This document shows positions 1 through 7,421 of a stretch of 12,056 bases of DNA, piece after piece. The stretch lies in the NCBI GenBank assembly GCA_018398765.1, contig JAHBMJ010003254.1, forward strand, positions 1-12,056, in the 5' to 3' direction. Every line of letters starts with the position of its first letter. Within the stretch, counting starts at the first letter, position 1. The DNA is from Chromera velia. Its lineage: Eukaryota; Sar; Chromeraceae. The notes beneath the pieces were generated by a model. The model saw only the letters and a list, made by a program, of their open reading frames with translations. It did no database searches and was not told the DNA's origin. The position numbers were made by a program, and so were the translations under genes.

Positions 1-5
1 AAGAA

Positions 6-1028
6 ATGCAGCGATGGTTGCCCTCGGGGTCTATGGGCAAGAAGAAATACAGAGCGAGGAAGGGTCGCAAGCAATCGAAGGACATCATTCAGGAGGGTCG
101 AGACGAAGAGCCGGAAAAGAAGAAGAAGACGCGTCGTGGTTTGCGTTTTTCGAAGACCCAATGGAATGAGAAGGCCCTCGGACAGACACACAGCAAGAGA
201 GATGGGAGGAAATCGGATGACGACCAGACTGCCTCCCCAGTGAAGCGGAAGGAAGCAGATGGGTTCAAGGCGCACAGACCTCTACACACTCCGCATGCGC
301 CCACAGACGACTGGGGACCCCAACGCCCTCAGAGTGATGTTGTGGTGAGTGAACCCCAAACAGCAGCAAAGAGCTTCACAGCGACACCGGGTTTCCAGGG
401 AAGTGACCAAGGAGGAGAGACCCCATTCGTTCAAACTGTAGGGACGACGTTTGATTTTCAAGGGTACAGCAATACAGGAGAATCTGAATTCGAAGCAGTA
501 TTGCCGGTAGGTCTTTCCGGACATGAGGATGCAGACATGGGAAGCGGACACAGTCAGTGGGAGATCAGTCAGAAAGCAGCACCCCTTCTCCCAGAGTCAG
601 CGCCGTTCATTACCGGAGAAACTGAAGTTGCCCCCATGAGGATTGGGAGAATAGAACTGACCCGAAACGCAGGAAAGGCAGAGAGAAAGAGAGAGAAGCA
701 GAGAGCAAAGAGAGAGGTAAAACAAACGGAAAGACATGCAGCGCTGCTGAACACAATCCGCTCAGTTCGCGCTCAAGATCATGAGATGCCTCTCGGTGAA
801 GTTCCGTATAGAGAGGGATTCAGTGCACAGACACCAGAAGTGGGGAGACGAGTTAGGCCTGTCTACACTGGAATTCGATCAGGCCTGACGGAAAGAGAAA
901 GAGTGCAACTGGTATTCGAACGCCAAGAGCAAGAACGTACTGCTGCCTTAAACATGATAAGGCAGAACATGATGAGACAACAGCGTTCAGGTATGACCGA
1001 ATGGAAGGGGTACAGCCGACAGTCTTGA
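6..1028 (+). CDS. Lysine/arginine-rich orphan protein, possibly 5'-partial
   Basis: I do not recognise this protein. The 340-codon frame is open from the window edge and the codon before the first ATG is also sense, so the gene may begin further left or this may be a terminal exon. The second ATG, at 33, gives an N-terminus MGKKKYRARKGRKQSK. Residues 11-60 are strongly basic with several nuclear-localisation-like clusters (KKKK, RKGRK). Residues 80-200 are polar and Ser/Thr/Gln/Gly-rich, probably disordered. Residues 220-250 (KAERKREKQRAKREVKQTER) are a charged helix or short coiled coil. The C-terminal 60 residues (GIRSGLTERERVQLVFERQ and onward) look helical and rich in Gln, Arg and Met. 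There is no signal peptide or membrane segment. An internal GTGAGT at 346 could be a donor, but the frame stays open across it. The length argues for a real gene; a nuclear or RNA-binding role is only inference from the charge. Confidence 0.6.
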   Translation: MQRWLPSGSMGKKKYRARKGRKQSKDIIQEGRDEEPEKKKKTRRGLRFSKTQWNEKALGQTHSKRDGRKSDDDQTASPVKRKEADGFKAHRPLHTPHAPTDDWGPQRPQSDVVVSEPQTAAKSFTATPGFQGSDQGGETPFVQTVGTTFDFQGYSNTGESEFEAVLPVGLSGHEDADMGSGHSQWEISQKAAPLLPESAPFITGETEVAPMRIGRIELTRNAGKAERKREKQRAKREVKQTERHAALLNTIRSVRAQDHEMPLGEVPYREGFSAQTPEVGRRVRPVYTGIRSGLTERERVQLVFERQEQERTAALNMIRQNMMRQQRSGMTEWKGYSRQS

Positions 1029-1436
1029 GATCAGATTGAGGAGACGGTATTCACCCCGCTGTAACAGTCCCATTTGTATGTTCGATCATCTGTTCCATGC
1101 ATAGAGCCCATTTGTTTTTTTTTTAGCTGCGTCTGCCTTTGACTTCATCTTCATGGCCGTGTGGACACGGCTTGGAGGAGAGGGGGCATGTGTGTAGGTA
1201 GAAAAGAGGCAGTGCATCTTTGCCCCTCCACCTGAGCAGAAGTGAAATGCAGGATGGACAAGAAAAAGAGAGATGAAAGCATATGAGAGAGGAGTCGAAA
1301 GACACAAGAAGAAGAAAAAACAGAATGTTCCAAATCGCCGGGCAAAAGCTTCAAACATCATCAAACGTCCCGAACCCGGTTCTGACAATGCTCTGTAGAG
1401 ATATGCACGTTAAGCCTGATCGCTCTCGTCTTGTGA

Positions 1437-1442
1437 AATAAA
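1437..1442 (+). terminator. AATAAA polyadenylation signal of the left-hand gene
   Basis: A canonical AATAAA lies 409 nt after the TGA stop of the lysine-rich frame. The stretch 1029-1460 would then be its 3' UTR. It contains a T10 run ending in AG (about 1115-1126), which resembles a splice acceptor, and a purine-rich segment (1255-1325). A 100-codon minus-strand frame here (1388-1086) has a hydrophobic stretch but is explained by the purine bias of the plus strand. Confidence 0.45.
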
Positions 1443-1521
1443 CCTCGCAACCCCTGTCTGAGTTCAGCAGCTGAGTACATCTATATGAAAGTGTCGGGAC
1501 GACACTCTGGGGGAGGTGGCA

Positions 1522-1793
1522 CGTTACATTGTGAGGTTGTAGGCATTGTCAGAGCTGCACGTAGTGCGCGTATGTCGAGCGTATGGCGTATATGTATGTG
1601 CATGCATGCATTGTATTAATTGGTTCGCAAGTCAATTCAGAAGTACAGTCTTGCCTGTGTGTAAGACTGTACTTCTGAATTGACTTGCGAACCAATTAAT
1701 ATAATGCATGCATGCACATACATATACGCTATACGCTCGACATGCACACACTACGTGCAGCTCTGACAATGCCTACAACCTCACAATGTAACG
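1522..1793. repeat. Near-perfect 131-nt inverted repeat (fold-back element)
   Basis: Left arm 1522-1652 and right arm 1663-1793 are reverse complements over 131 positions with no indel, separated by a 10-nt loop (GCCTGTGTGT). I count five mismatches, about 96% identity, all transitions: pairs 1567/1748, 1569/1746, 1571/1744, 1585/1730 and 1613/1702. In plus-strand RNA three of these are G-U wobbles and two are C-A. Each arm carries a TGCATGCATGCA run. The outer ends begin CGTTACATTGTGAGG; I see no clear target-site duplication (left flank GGTGGCA, right flank CCTACGA). There is no coding capacity. It could be a MITE or fold-back transposon, or a hairpin-RNA locus. The mismatches argue against a simple assembly fold-back artefact. 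Confidence 0.95.
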
Positions 1794-2600
1794 CCTACGA
1801 CTACCAGCGACGAAAATAGGCGTAACTTCAATCACCCTGATACAGCTGATCAATCGCGGCCTCATAACAGGTTGGACAATCAAAAGAGAGAGAAAAGAGA
1901 CAGAGAGGATGCAGGGCAAAACCTTTGAAACCTTTCAGTTCTTTCATTGAAAAAAGGCTACCCTTTTAATCAGAAAGACTTTAATTGTGCAGAGGTGCAT
2001 CCCGCACGTCTTCCATCTCTTCAAAGAACTCCTGCTTTAAACACCCCACCAAAACGCTTTCTTTAAACTCAGTTCCTAAAACTTTTCTGATTCATTTGCT
2101 TGTGCTTTTACTCATCCCTCTTCTGTCTTCTCGCATTGCCAAAGAAATTCTTTCAGTTTGCGCCCTCCCAGTTAAAAAACCCGGAGAACGCGGCCACTTC
2201 TCTCCCGAGCAGACCCTCGGGCTGGAAGGGGCCCCTTGTGCCCCCCCTGCTGTGGATGGAGGACAGAAGGTTTGCTACGACAAAACGCTGCAGAGTGCAG
2301 GACAAGAGCTTGTAGTAGCGGTCCATCAACCTTGCTTGGACTGCTTCGTCTCCCTCCCCACCCCTCACCCTCCCTGCCCCCACTTTACCACTTCCTTCAA
2401 AAACCTTACTACTCCCTCCCTTGGTTTTCCATAAGTTTTAAAAACAAGCGGCATAAAACGGAAACCGATTTCATGGCAGATCTCCCCGTACCTGTCGTTC
2501 TTCACTTTCTTCATTCCCCTCGCTGCTGACCCAGCAATAAAAGTTTATATTTCCAGATAGTTTAAGTCTGCAGTAATATTTCTAGTTGTATAGTTTATCT
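1794..2600. other. Intergenic stretch with one polyadenylation signal, no gene recognised
   Basis: There is a purine-rich segment (about 1880-1915), a long pyrimidine-rich segment (about 2330-2410) and an AATAAA at 2536-2541 on the plus strand. The plus-strand frame 1985-2434 begins at TTG, has no recognisable domain and a shifting composition, so I do not call it. If the AATAAA is used, an unidentified plus-strand transcript ends here; this is a guess. Confidence 0.4.
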
Positions 2601-2681
2601 TTGATTGATTGATTGATTGATTGATTGATAGGTTCCGCACTAGGCCTTCCCGCTATGTCTAGCTATGTTAATCTGTTGCCA
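2601..2681 (-). mobile_element. Retroelement 3' tail with (AATC)n end, copy 1
   Basis: Read on the minus strand, this ends with GGGAAGGCCTAGTGCGGAAC followed by about seven AATC units. The same order and orientation of parts occurs on the plus strand at 7422-7502. Similarity extends about 50 nt inward through TGGCAA and AGCT blocks and then fades. A conserved 3' block followed by a short tetranucleotide tail is typical of LINE ends, or of SINEs that share a LINE tail. The body of the element, which would lie to the right (2682 onward), is not recognisable. Confidence 0.6.
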
Positions 2682-3292
2682 GAGCTAGTAAGGCGGGGCT
2701 GGCTAACTGGATGCCGTTGACAACTTGACCGCGACTCACGTTGAACGAGCGAGCTACAGTGAAGGCTGAACAGTGCATCGGCATGTCCCAAGCAGAGGAC
2801 CATATACACAAAAACAAATAGACACGTAGTCGGAAAAGTCACCTACCCAACCCCTAAATGACGCTCACCGACTGGTCGAGTGAAACGAAAAAGAGCGATT
2901 CAACGTGAGACCGGAACAAACTAATCCAGAGAAATGAATTGACTGACCAGGGTTTGAATTGCACTTCTGCTTGGTCCGTATGCGCACGCTGGAACTCTTC
3001 TTGCCTCCTGTCTGCACCGTCACCTTCCAGGGAACTCCGCCCGCTTCTTCAGGCCAATCCCACTTCGTACTATCTCTTGCAGACAAATCGGGCGTCTCTG
3101 GCAACTTGTGAAATCTACAATTTAGTGATCATGTAGCACCAGACGAATAGAACTTCGCAATCATTATTGACACAACATGGAAGCATCAGACACATCCCAG
3201 ATACTCCCACAATCCAACACAATGCTGCCAATCATGGCAATACATATTGATATCGTCTACATTCCTCAGGATCCGATGTCTCTCATGCAGAC
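2682..3292. other. Intergenic, possible degraded retroelement body and upstream region of the ankyrin gene
   Basis: No frame here looks coding; the longest are about 79 codons and lack recognisable motifs. If the tail at 2601-2681 belongs to a longer minus-strand element, its remains would lie here, but I cannot recognise any reverse transcriptase motif. Confidence 0.35.
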
Positions 3293-3354
3293 GGAGACGC
3301 CCGTCTCCATGCATTCAATCCGTCTCCATTCTCAGTGCTGAGTGCCGTCTCCAT
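3293..3354 (+). promoter_or_regulatory. Cluster of three CCGTCTCCAT repeats plus a hairpin, upstream of the ankyrin gene
   Basis: CCGTCTCCAT occurs exactly at 3301-3310, 3320-3329 and 3345-3354, spaced 19 and 25 nt apart. The first copy is half of a hairpin: GGAGACG (3293-3299), CC, CGTCTCC (3302-3308). On the minus strand the core is GGAGACGG, resembling the WGAGACG element of Toxoplasma promoters, although the preferred A/T is a G here. It lies about 270-330 nt before the proposed ATG at 3623. A regulatory role is inference; it could be a simple local duplication. Confidence 0.35.
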
Positions 3355-3438
3355 GAAATTTTCAAGTCGTGAGGAGAAAAGCGAAGAACCATTAAGAACC
3401 CTCTCTTGGACTCACCTAAACATATGCCACACAGATTG

Positions 3439-3488
3439 CCGTGACACGATTATAGCCACGATTGCCACCGATTATGCCACGATTACAT
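3439..3488 (+). repeat. Short degenerate CACGATT minisatellite
   Basis: Four imperfect units built on CACGATT(A)(TAG/TG)C follow one another: CACGATTATAGC, CACGATTGC, CACCGATTATGC, CACGATTAC. They sit between the CCGTCTCCAT cluster and the ankyrin gene. Confidence 0.6.
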
Positions 3489-3622
3489 CTAGAGGAGGTG
3501 CGGTCGGAAAAGGTCGTAGTACACAGAGCTTTGATTGATATTGAGCTTCGTTGATTTCTGCGCTTCGATCATGCTTCGATCTGATTTTTGTGCCTGCGTT
3601 TCTGGACTCGACTGCTCGAGAG

Positions 3623-3997
3623 ATGTCGTCAGAAGGGTCAGACGTTTTGAGTGTCTTTCCCTCTTCGGGAGTCACGACAGAAACGGCCTTGTCCAATGAC
3701 TCTGTGTCCGTTCCTGCTCAGGATGCCCAGCCCAACTCCTCTCTGGGAGTCTGGACCCAAAGCGAAGTCGCGTCGAGGCAGGGGCAGACGGGGGATGACC
3801 TTTCCCACAGTGACTGTGGGCGTTCCGTTCCGTCTCTGCGTCTCTTCTGCCCCCAGACGCATGTGACGGAGACGTCTCCAGAGGGCTGCAGCTTTTGCTT
3901 CGGGGTCTGGGAGGGTTGGGGGTTGGTCCTCTGGCAGAGGGGGTGGGAGGCAGAGTGGCAGAGGGGGAGGGACAGAAAGGGGAGGGCCGAGAGGTTC
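3623..3997 (+). CDS. Candidate N-terminal exon of the coiled-coil/ankyrin gene
   Basis: The frame is open from 3551, and the ATG at 3623 gives MSSEGSDVLSVFPSSG. The encoded region is Ser/Thr/Gln/Pro-rich, has no recognisable fold and looks like a disordered leader. It stops at TAA 3998-4000, in the same frame as the coiled-coil segment that restarts just after it. The last 30 codons are Trp/Gly/Arg-rich and less protein-like. In that same stretch frame 1 is open from 3814 and leads into LTRKEVQSLIEARE, so coding probably leaves this frame somewhere between 3814 and 3997, by an intron I cannot fix or by an indel. A 12-bp perfect palindrome, GGAGACGTCTCC, lies inside at 3868-3879. A start at 3551 is possible but MISALRSCFDLIF looks less likely. 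Membership of the ankyrin gene is inferred from orientation and proximity. Confidence 0.4.
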
Positions 3998-4024
3998 TAA
4001 CTCGGAAGGAAGTACAGTCTCTCA

Positions 4025-4648
4025 TTGAGGCGAGAGAAGGAGATGGAAGAAAGGGTGAAGGCTCAGGTGGGAGAGAGGGTGGAAGCAGAAGTGAGAGAAA
4101 TGGAGAAAAAACTAAGGAAAGAAATGTGCGAGAAAGAGAGAATGAGGGAGGAGAGAATGAGAGAGCTCCAGAAAGAAATGGAAGAAATGAAGAAGAGGGA
4201 GGAAGAGAACCGTCTCCGGATGGACAGCCTCCGACTCGCCTCTCCAGTATCTGTCTCTGAGAGCGCACACCCTCCAACAGCCTTCTCAGATCACAGCCGA
4301 GCCCGATCTGACCCCACGCGTCGTCTGAAGATTCAGACCGGCGTTCCCACCGCATCAGAGATTGGTCGAATGATCGATGAAGGAACCTCAGATGACCAAG
4401 ATTGCCCATTTATGTGCGCCCACAATTCTGGTTGTTTTTTGGAAAGGATGAGAAAACTGATTCAGAAAGGTGTGAATGTGAACGGTGCAGTGGACGGGGA
4501 GACCCTCCTCCACCAAGCTGCGAGAAAGAAGGGGAAAGTGGGAACTAGACTCACATCGCTCCTCCTGCAGGCAGGGGCGGACCCCGCTGTCCGATTTCAC
4601 AACCTCAGATGGACCCCGATCGACGTTGCTATGCTGCCGACAGTCTGA
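4025..4648 (+). CDS. Coiled-coil plus first ankyrin repeat segment of an ankyrin protein, ends at a frame break
   Basis: This frame has a long charged coiled coil over about residues 1-70 (KEMEERVKAQVGERVEAEV and onward, Glu/Lys/Arg/Met heptads), then a Ser/Pro-rich linker. Ankyrin-type sequence follows: LERMRKLIQKGVNVNG, ETLLHQAARKKGK, SLLLQAGADPAV and RWTPIDVAML, matching the helix-turn-helix and TPLHxAA hallmarks. The real upstream partner is probably in frame 1 (LTRKEVQSLIEARE at about 3995-4036), which flows naturally into KEMEERVK with a one-base shift near 4031-4043. The frame ends at TGA 4646-4648, in the middle of an ankyrin repeat that continues in another frame. Ankyrin repeats bind proteins; the partner is unknown. 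I am confident of the domain type, not of gene integrity. Confidence 0.7.
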   Translation: MRREKEMEERVKAQVGERVEAEVREMEKKLRKEMCEKERMREERMRELQKEMEEMKKREEENRLRMDSLRLASPVSVSESAHPPTAFSDHSRARSDPTRRLKIQTGVPTASEIGRMIDEGTSDDQDCPFMCAHNSGCFLERMRKLIQKGVNVNGAVDGETLLHQAARKKGKVGTRLTSLLLQAGADPAVRFHNLRWTPIDVAMLPTV

Positions 4649-5454
4649 GTGTCCTCATGGATGCTGTAGACGTCAACCTGCTGCAATCTCTCCTTTCCAA
4701 TGGACTATCCTCAGCCCTCGAGGAGGCGGTTCAAAGTCAGTGCGAAGACGTCATGAGAGGCCTCGAGCTGGTTCTTAATTGCCTTGGCCCGCATGAAAAG
4801 ACAGCAAACTCTGTGCTGTGGAGGGCAATCCAGTGCAACAACTGTGCCGCATTCCCCCTCCTGGCAAAGGCAGGGGCAGATCCCGTCAGCGTTCGATGTG
4901 CCCTCAAAGTTGCCATCGAACAAAAGCACACGGAATCCATGAAGGCCCTCATTTCGGGTGGCGTGTGCGTCACTTCGAAGGACTGGTGTCCCGCGCGCTC
5001 CTTGCTTGAATGGGCAGTCGGAGATGTCCTGTCGATTCAGAGGACCTCCGAATATCTCTCCTTCTTCTCAGAGCTTGTACATGCACTCTCCGCCCTTCCT
5101 CAGGGCAAGGAGTTGCTGAACGTCAGATCGAAATACTTCGGCGACCACCTGTTCTGTGTGGGTTGGAAGGCCACCTGTGTCCAGGTTGCTGTTCACCAAG
5201 GCAGACCAGATGTGGTGGAGATTTTGGTCAAGGCCGGGGCGGACTTGAGCGTCCATGACGGCATGAGCAACACCCCAATGTATCTGGCAGCAGAGAAGGA
5301 AGACGTCCAGATGTTGAGGACCCTGGTGGATCTGGGGGCAGTTTGGACGCCCGCAGAGGCACAAGCGTGGGTACAATATGCCTGCGACAGGGATTGCTCG
5401 CAGGAAGTGCTAGACTTTCTCCACGGGCTGGTGGCGGGAGGGCATGCGGGTTGA
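4609..5454 (+). CDS. C-terminal ankyrin-repeat segment, same gene in a shifted frame
   Basis: Coding continues in frame 1 from about 4630 (SLSVLMDAVDVNLLQSLL) to TGA 5452-5454. Ankyrin-like units: SVLWRAIQCNN...LLAKAGADPVS, ALKVAIEQKHTESMKALISG, TCVQVAVHQGRPDVVEILVK followed by AGADLSVHDG, and TPMYLAAEKEDVQMLRTLVD. The repeats are degenerate but helix periodicity and the AGAD turns are clear. The ATG at 4609 is probably not a true start: the overlapping frame encodes RWTPIDVAML there, which is the better ankyrin sequence, so the junction lies between about 4626 and 4646. No GT/AG pair within the overlap removes a length that would restore the frame. The cause is therefore an indel in the gene, a sequence error, or an intron I cannot see. 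The segment has neither signal peptide nor membrane helix, so the product is probably intracellular. Confidence 0.75.
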   Translation: MDPDRRCYAADSLSVLMDAVDVNLLQSLLSNGLSSALEEAVQSQCEDVMRGLELVLNCLGPHEKTANSVLWRAIQCNNCAAFPLLAKAGADPVSVRCALKVAIEQKHTESMKALISGGVCVTSKDWCPARSLLEWAVGDVLSIQRTSEYLSFFSELVHALSALPQGKELLNVRSKYFGDHLFCVGWKATCVQVAVHQGRPDVVEILVKAGADLSVHDGMSNTPMYLAAEKEDVQMLRTLVDLGAVWTPAEAQAWVQYACDRDCSQEVLDFLHGLVAGGHAG

Positions 5455-5551
5455 TTGTTTGGGCAATGGAAGTTGAGTGAGGGACCCCAAGGGAGACCAG
5501 AACTGCAACTTTGCGTTTTTGGTGGTAGGAAGCAGTGAGGATATGGAGGGT

Positions 5552-5553
<2 letters not shown>

Positions 5554-5585
<32 letters not shown>
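5554..5585 (+). repeat. (AG)16 microsatellite
   Basis: Uninterrupted AG dinucleotides about 100 nt after the ankyrin stop codon, in what may be its 3' UTR. Confidence 0.95.
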
Positions 5586-5587
<2 letters not shown>

Positions 5588-6053
5588 TCAGAGAGAAACC
5601 AGCGATGCACATCCTTTCCCTTTTCCGTGTTAAAGGAACACCAGACATGGATGGCTTTCGTTGAGAGAAGGCCGGGCGAGTTTCTTTCGCCAGTGGAGCG
5701 TGCTTCATAAGTTTCTCTGCTTTGTTTTGTTTTGTCCGGTATTTTTTTCTCCGAATCTTTGTTCCCTCCCATCTAGACAGAGAGACGGAGAAGCGGGGGT
5801 GGAAGAGAGTCAGTCGACGCGTATGTAGAGAGAGCCCTGGCATGCCATGCATCCTGGTGGATCGAGAGGGGGCCTCTACATTGATATTTTGGGGGAAATG
5901 CGAGTTGGGAGGAATGGGGGGGGCAGATATATGGAACGAATATTCGCGTCCTGAAGAGGACGGCGATTGGGGTTTTGTTTCCTCTCCTGTCGCTTCTGTC
6001 CTGTCTCCTTCCTCCTGTCTTCTTGCTCCCTCGCCCCCCCCATGTGCCTGCGT

Positions 6054-6114
6054 GTGTGTATCAATCCTTCCGATTGTTGACTGACCTCGCCCCTCTGTAG
6101 CACTGGTTTTTTCT

Positions 6115-6166
<52 letters not shown>

Positions 6167-6235
6167 CGTGTGTATGTGTGTCTATCACTCGTTCCGTTTC
6201 TTGAGTGACCTCGCCACACTACGACGCTGATGTTC
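6054..6235 (+). repeat. Diverged direct duplication flanking a (TC)n(TG)n microsatellite
   Basis: Segments 6054-6111 and 6178-6235 align without gaps at an offset of 124 nt and share roughly three quarters of positions; both contain a TGACCTCGCC core. Between them lies (TC)8 at 6115-6130 and (TG)16 at 6131-6162. The arrangement suggests a 124-bp tandem duplication with the microsatellite included or later expanded. Confidence 0.75.
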
Positions 6236-6265
6236 TCTCCTTCAGTGCTGCTGCTTTGTATCGAT

Positions 6266-6303
6266 TCGTTCATCAGCACAAGAGTCGTTCATCAGCACAA
6301 GAG
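6266..6303 (+). repeat. Perfect tandem duplication, 2 x 19 bp
   Basis: TCGTTCATCAGCACAAGAG at 6266-6284 is repeated exactly at 6285-6303. The two copies are identical, so the event is probably recent. Confidence 0.95.
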
Positions 6304-6580
6304 AGAGCGTGGATGTTAGTTCTGGCAGCTCCGCCGTGTACTTCTATTCGGTTTTGACATTTTTTCCTGTGCGTTGTTTCTGACCAGGCGCTCTCATTCA
6401 GTTCCTGACCGAACGAGATGGTTCTGCATGTCTTTGATGCGGCCGATCATCCTGTTGCGTAAAGAGCTGCTCTGGACAGGCGCCCGCCTGCTTCAGGACA
6501 AGAAAAGAAGGTCGCGGTGTCGAAGTGACCGAACGTGCCACAGCGACAAAGAACACGGCGTTAATTCAACGCGGTAGACA

Positions 6581-7012
6581 TCGAGAGGTTGAGACTTGAT
6601 TGTATTATAACTTATACAAAGGATTCAGACCTACGTGCATTCAGACTCGATCTAAAAAATGTTTTAGCAGAATATTTAAAATCTAGGGAACAAATTATGA
6701 TGAGTTAGAATTTAGTTAGTGAGACGTCTAGTACTAATTATAAGTCTAGTGGGACGTACTCTAGAACGTACTTACACCCTCATATTCGATCGAACCGAGA
6801 CCGGAAGTTCTGGATTATATATAAGTCGGCCTTAATAGTATAAAACTGACCTGAATTCTAGCCTGAATTCTCTAAGAATTTACTGCCACAAATTGAACAT
6901 GGAATTTATCCTATGCAGAGGGGAAATTACGAGTAGAATTTAGTCGAATTCGATCGAGGTAGAATTTCAGGGATTGCAGTGGAATTTACGATGGAATCAT
7001 ATATACGAGATA
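6581..7012. other. AT-rich island with a dense GAATTY array
   Basis: Composition turns visibly AT-rich near 6581 and returns to GC-richer sequence after 7012. GAATTT or GAATTC begins at 6708, 6853, 6865, 6876, 6902, 6936, 6946, 6962 and 6982, so eight of nine copies lie in 135 nt, several as (T/G)(A/G)GAATTTA, always in the same orientation where orientation is definable. There are no open frames of note. The right border carries a hairpin, CACCCAAC (7013-7020), CA, GTTGGGTG (7023-7030). The origin is unknown: degraded repeat, protein-binding array, or eroded tandem repeat. Confidence 0.6.
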
Positions 7013-7421
7013 CACCCAACCAGTTGGGTGAGTGCCTTGGGGGGCCCTTTAGGGGGTCCGCAAATTTGATTGATGCACACCATCAGGGGCTTGGGCATGT
7101 CTTGTACAGGTGCATGTATGCATGCATGGGGCGGGGGCTACGGCAACGCGCATATATACTTTTTGGGACCGCGCAAGCATGCACTTGCAACTCCGTGCGA
7201 GTTACTTGAGGGGCATGCATGTGTGAAGTAATTAAGGTATTTAGGTATTGAGTTGCTTGAGGGGCATATTTTGGAATTCGGGTAACACTGTGATAGACGG
7301 AGATAGAAGTGACCCCCCCCCCCCAAAATGAAATTTTGCGTTATGCAAGTGCAAGCGATCTCAGGGCCTCTCGGCTGATCTCAGCAGAGCTGAGCTGCCC
7401 CCCCGAGGTGATGGGGAAGAG
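7013..7421. other. Non-coding stretch, possible body of the plus-strand retroelement
   Basis: It starts with an 8-bp-arm hairpin (7013-7030). It contains GCATGCATG words near 7112, an 18-bp direct repeat with one mismatch (7199-7216 and 7250-7267, GAGTTRCTTGAGGGGCAT), a C12 run (7313-7324) and a small hairpin CTCAGC-AGA-GCTGAG (7380-7394). If the tail at 7422-7502 is a SINE or LINE end, this is where its upstream part should be; I see no tRNA-like or coding sequence in it. Confidence 0.45.

Larger units (their letters stand above)
5455..6580. other. Non-coding stretch downstream of the ankyrin gene, microsatellite-rich
   Basis: There is no recognisable gene. It holds an (AG)n tract, a (TC)n(TG)n tract inside a local duplication, and a 19-bp tandem duplication, annotated separately. 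A 331-codon minus-strand frame (6188-5193) runs through these repeats and antisense to the ankyrin gene; its composition is dictated by the microsatellites. No AATAAA is obvious just after the ankyrin stop. Confidence 0.5.

Noticed and set aside
1985-2434. 149-codon plus-strand frame with a possible membrane segment
   Set aside because: It has a non-ATG start, no recognisable domain and pyrimidine-driven composition. It remains a weak possibility because of the AATAAA at 2536.
3994-4017. A 24-nt GT...AG intron with CTAAC that would bypass the TAA at 3998
   Set aside because: It would keep frame, but introns this short are not expected here, and the frame-1 reading LTRKEVQSLIEARE is more convincing as coding sequence.
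3672-4409. 245-codon minus-strand frame
   Set aside because: It is antisense to the coiled-coil segment; the Pro/Ser/Leu-rich runs are the complement of the purine-rich Glu/Lys/Arg codons.
4609-4648. Programmed -1 frameshifting between the two ankyrin frames
   Set aside because: No X-XXY-YYZ heptamer or obvious downstream structure is visible in the overlap; an indel or assembly error is simpler.
5193-6188. 331-codon minus-strand frame
   Set aside because: It reads through (TG)n, (TC)n and (AG)n tracts, giving THTHTH, REREREE and LSLSLS runs, and lies antisense to the ankyrin repeats. Composition, not coding, keeps it open.
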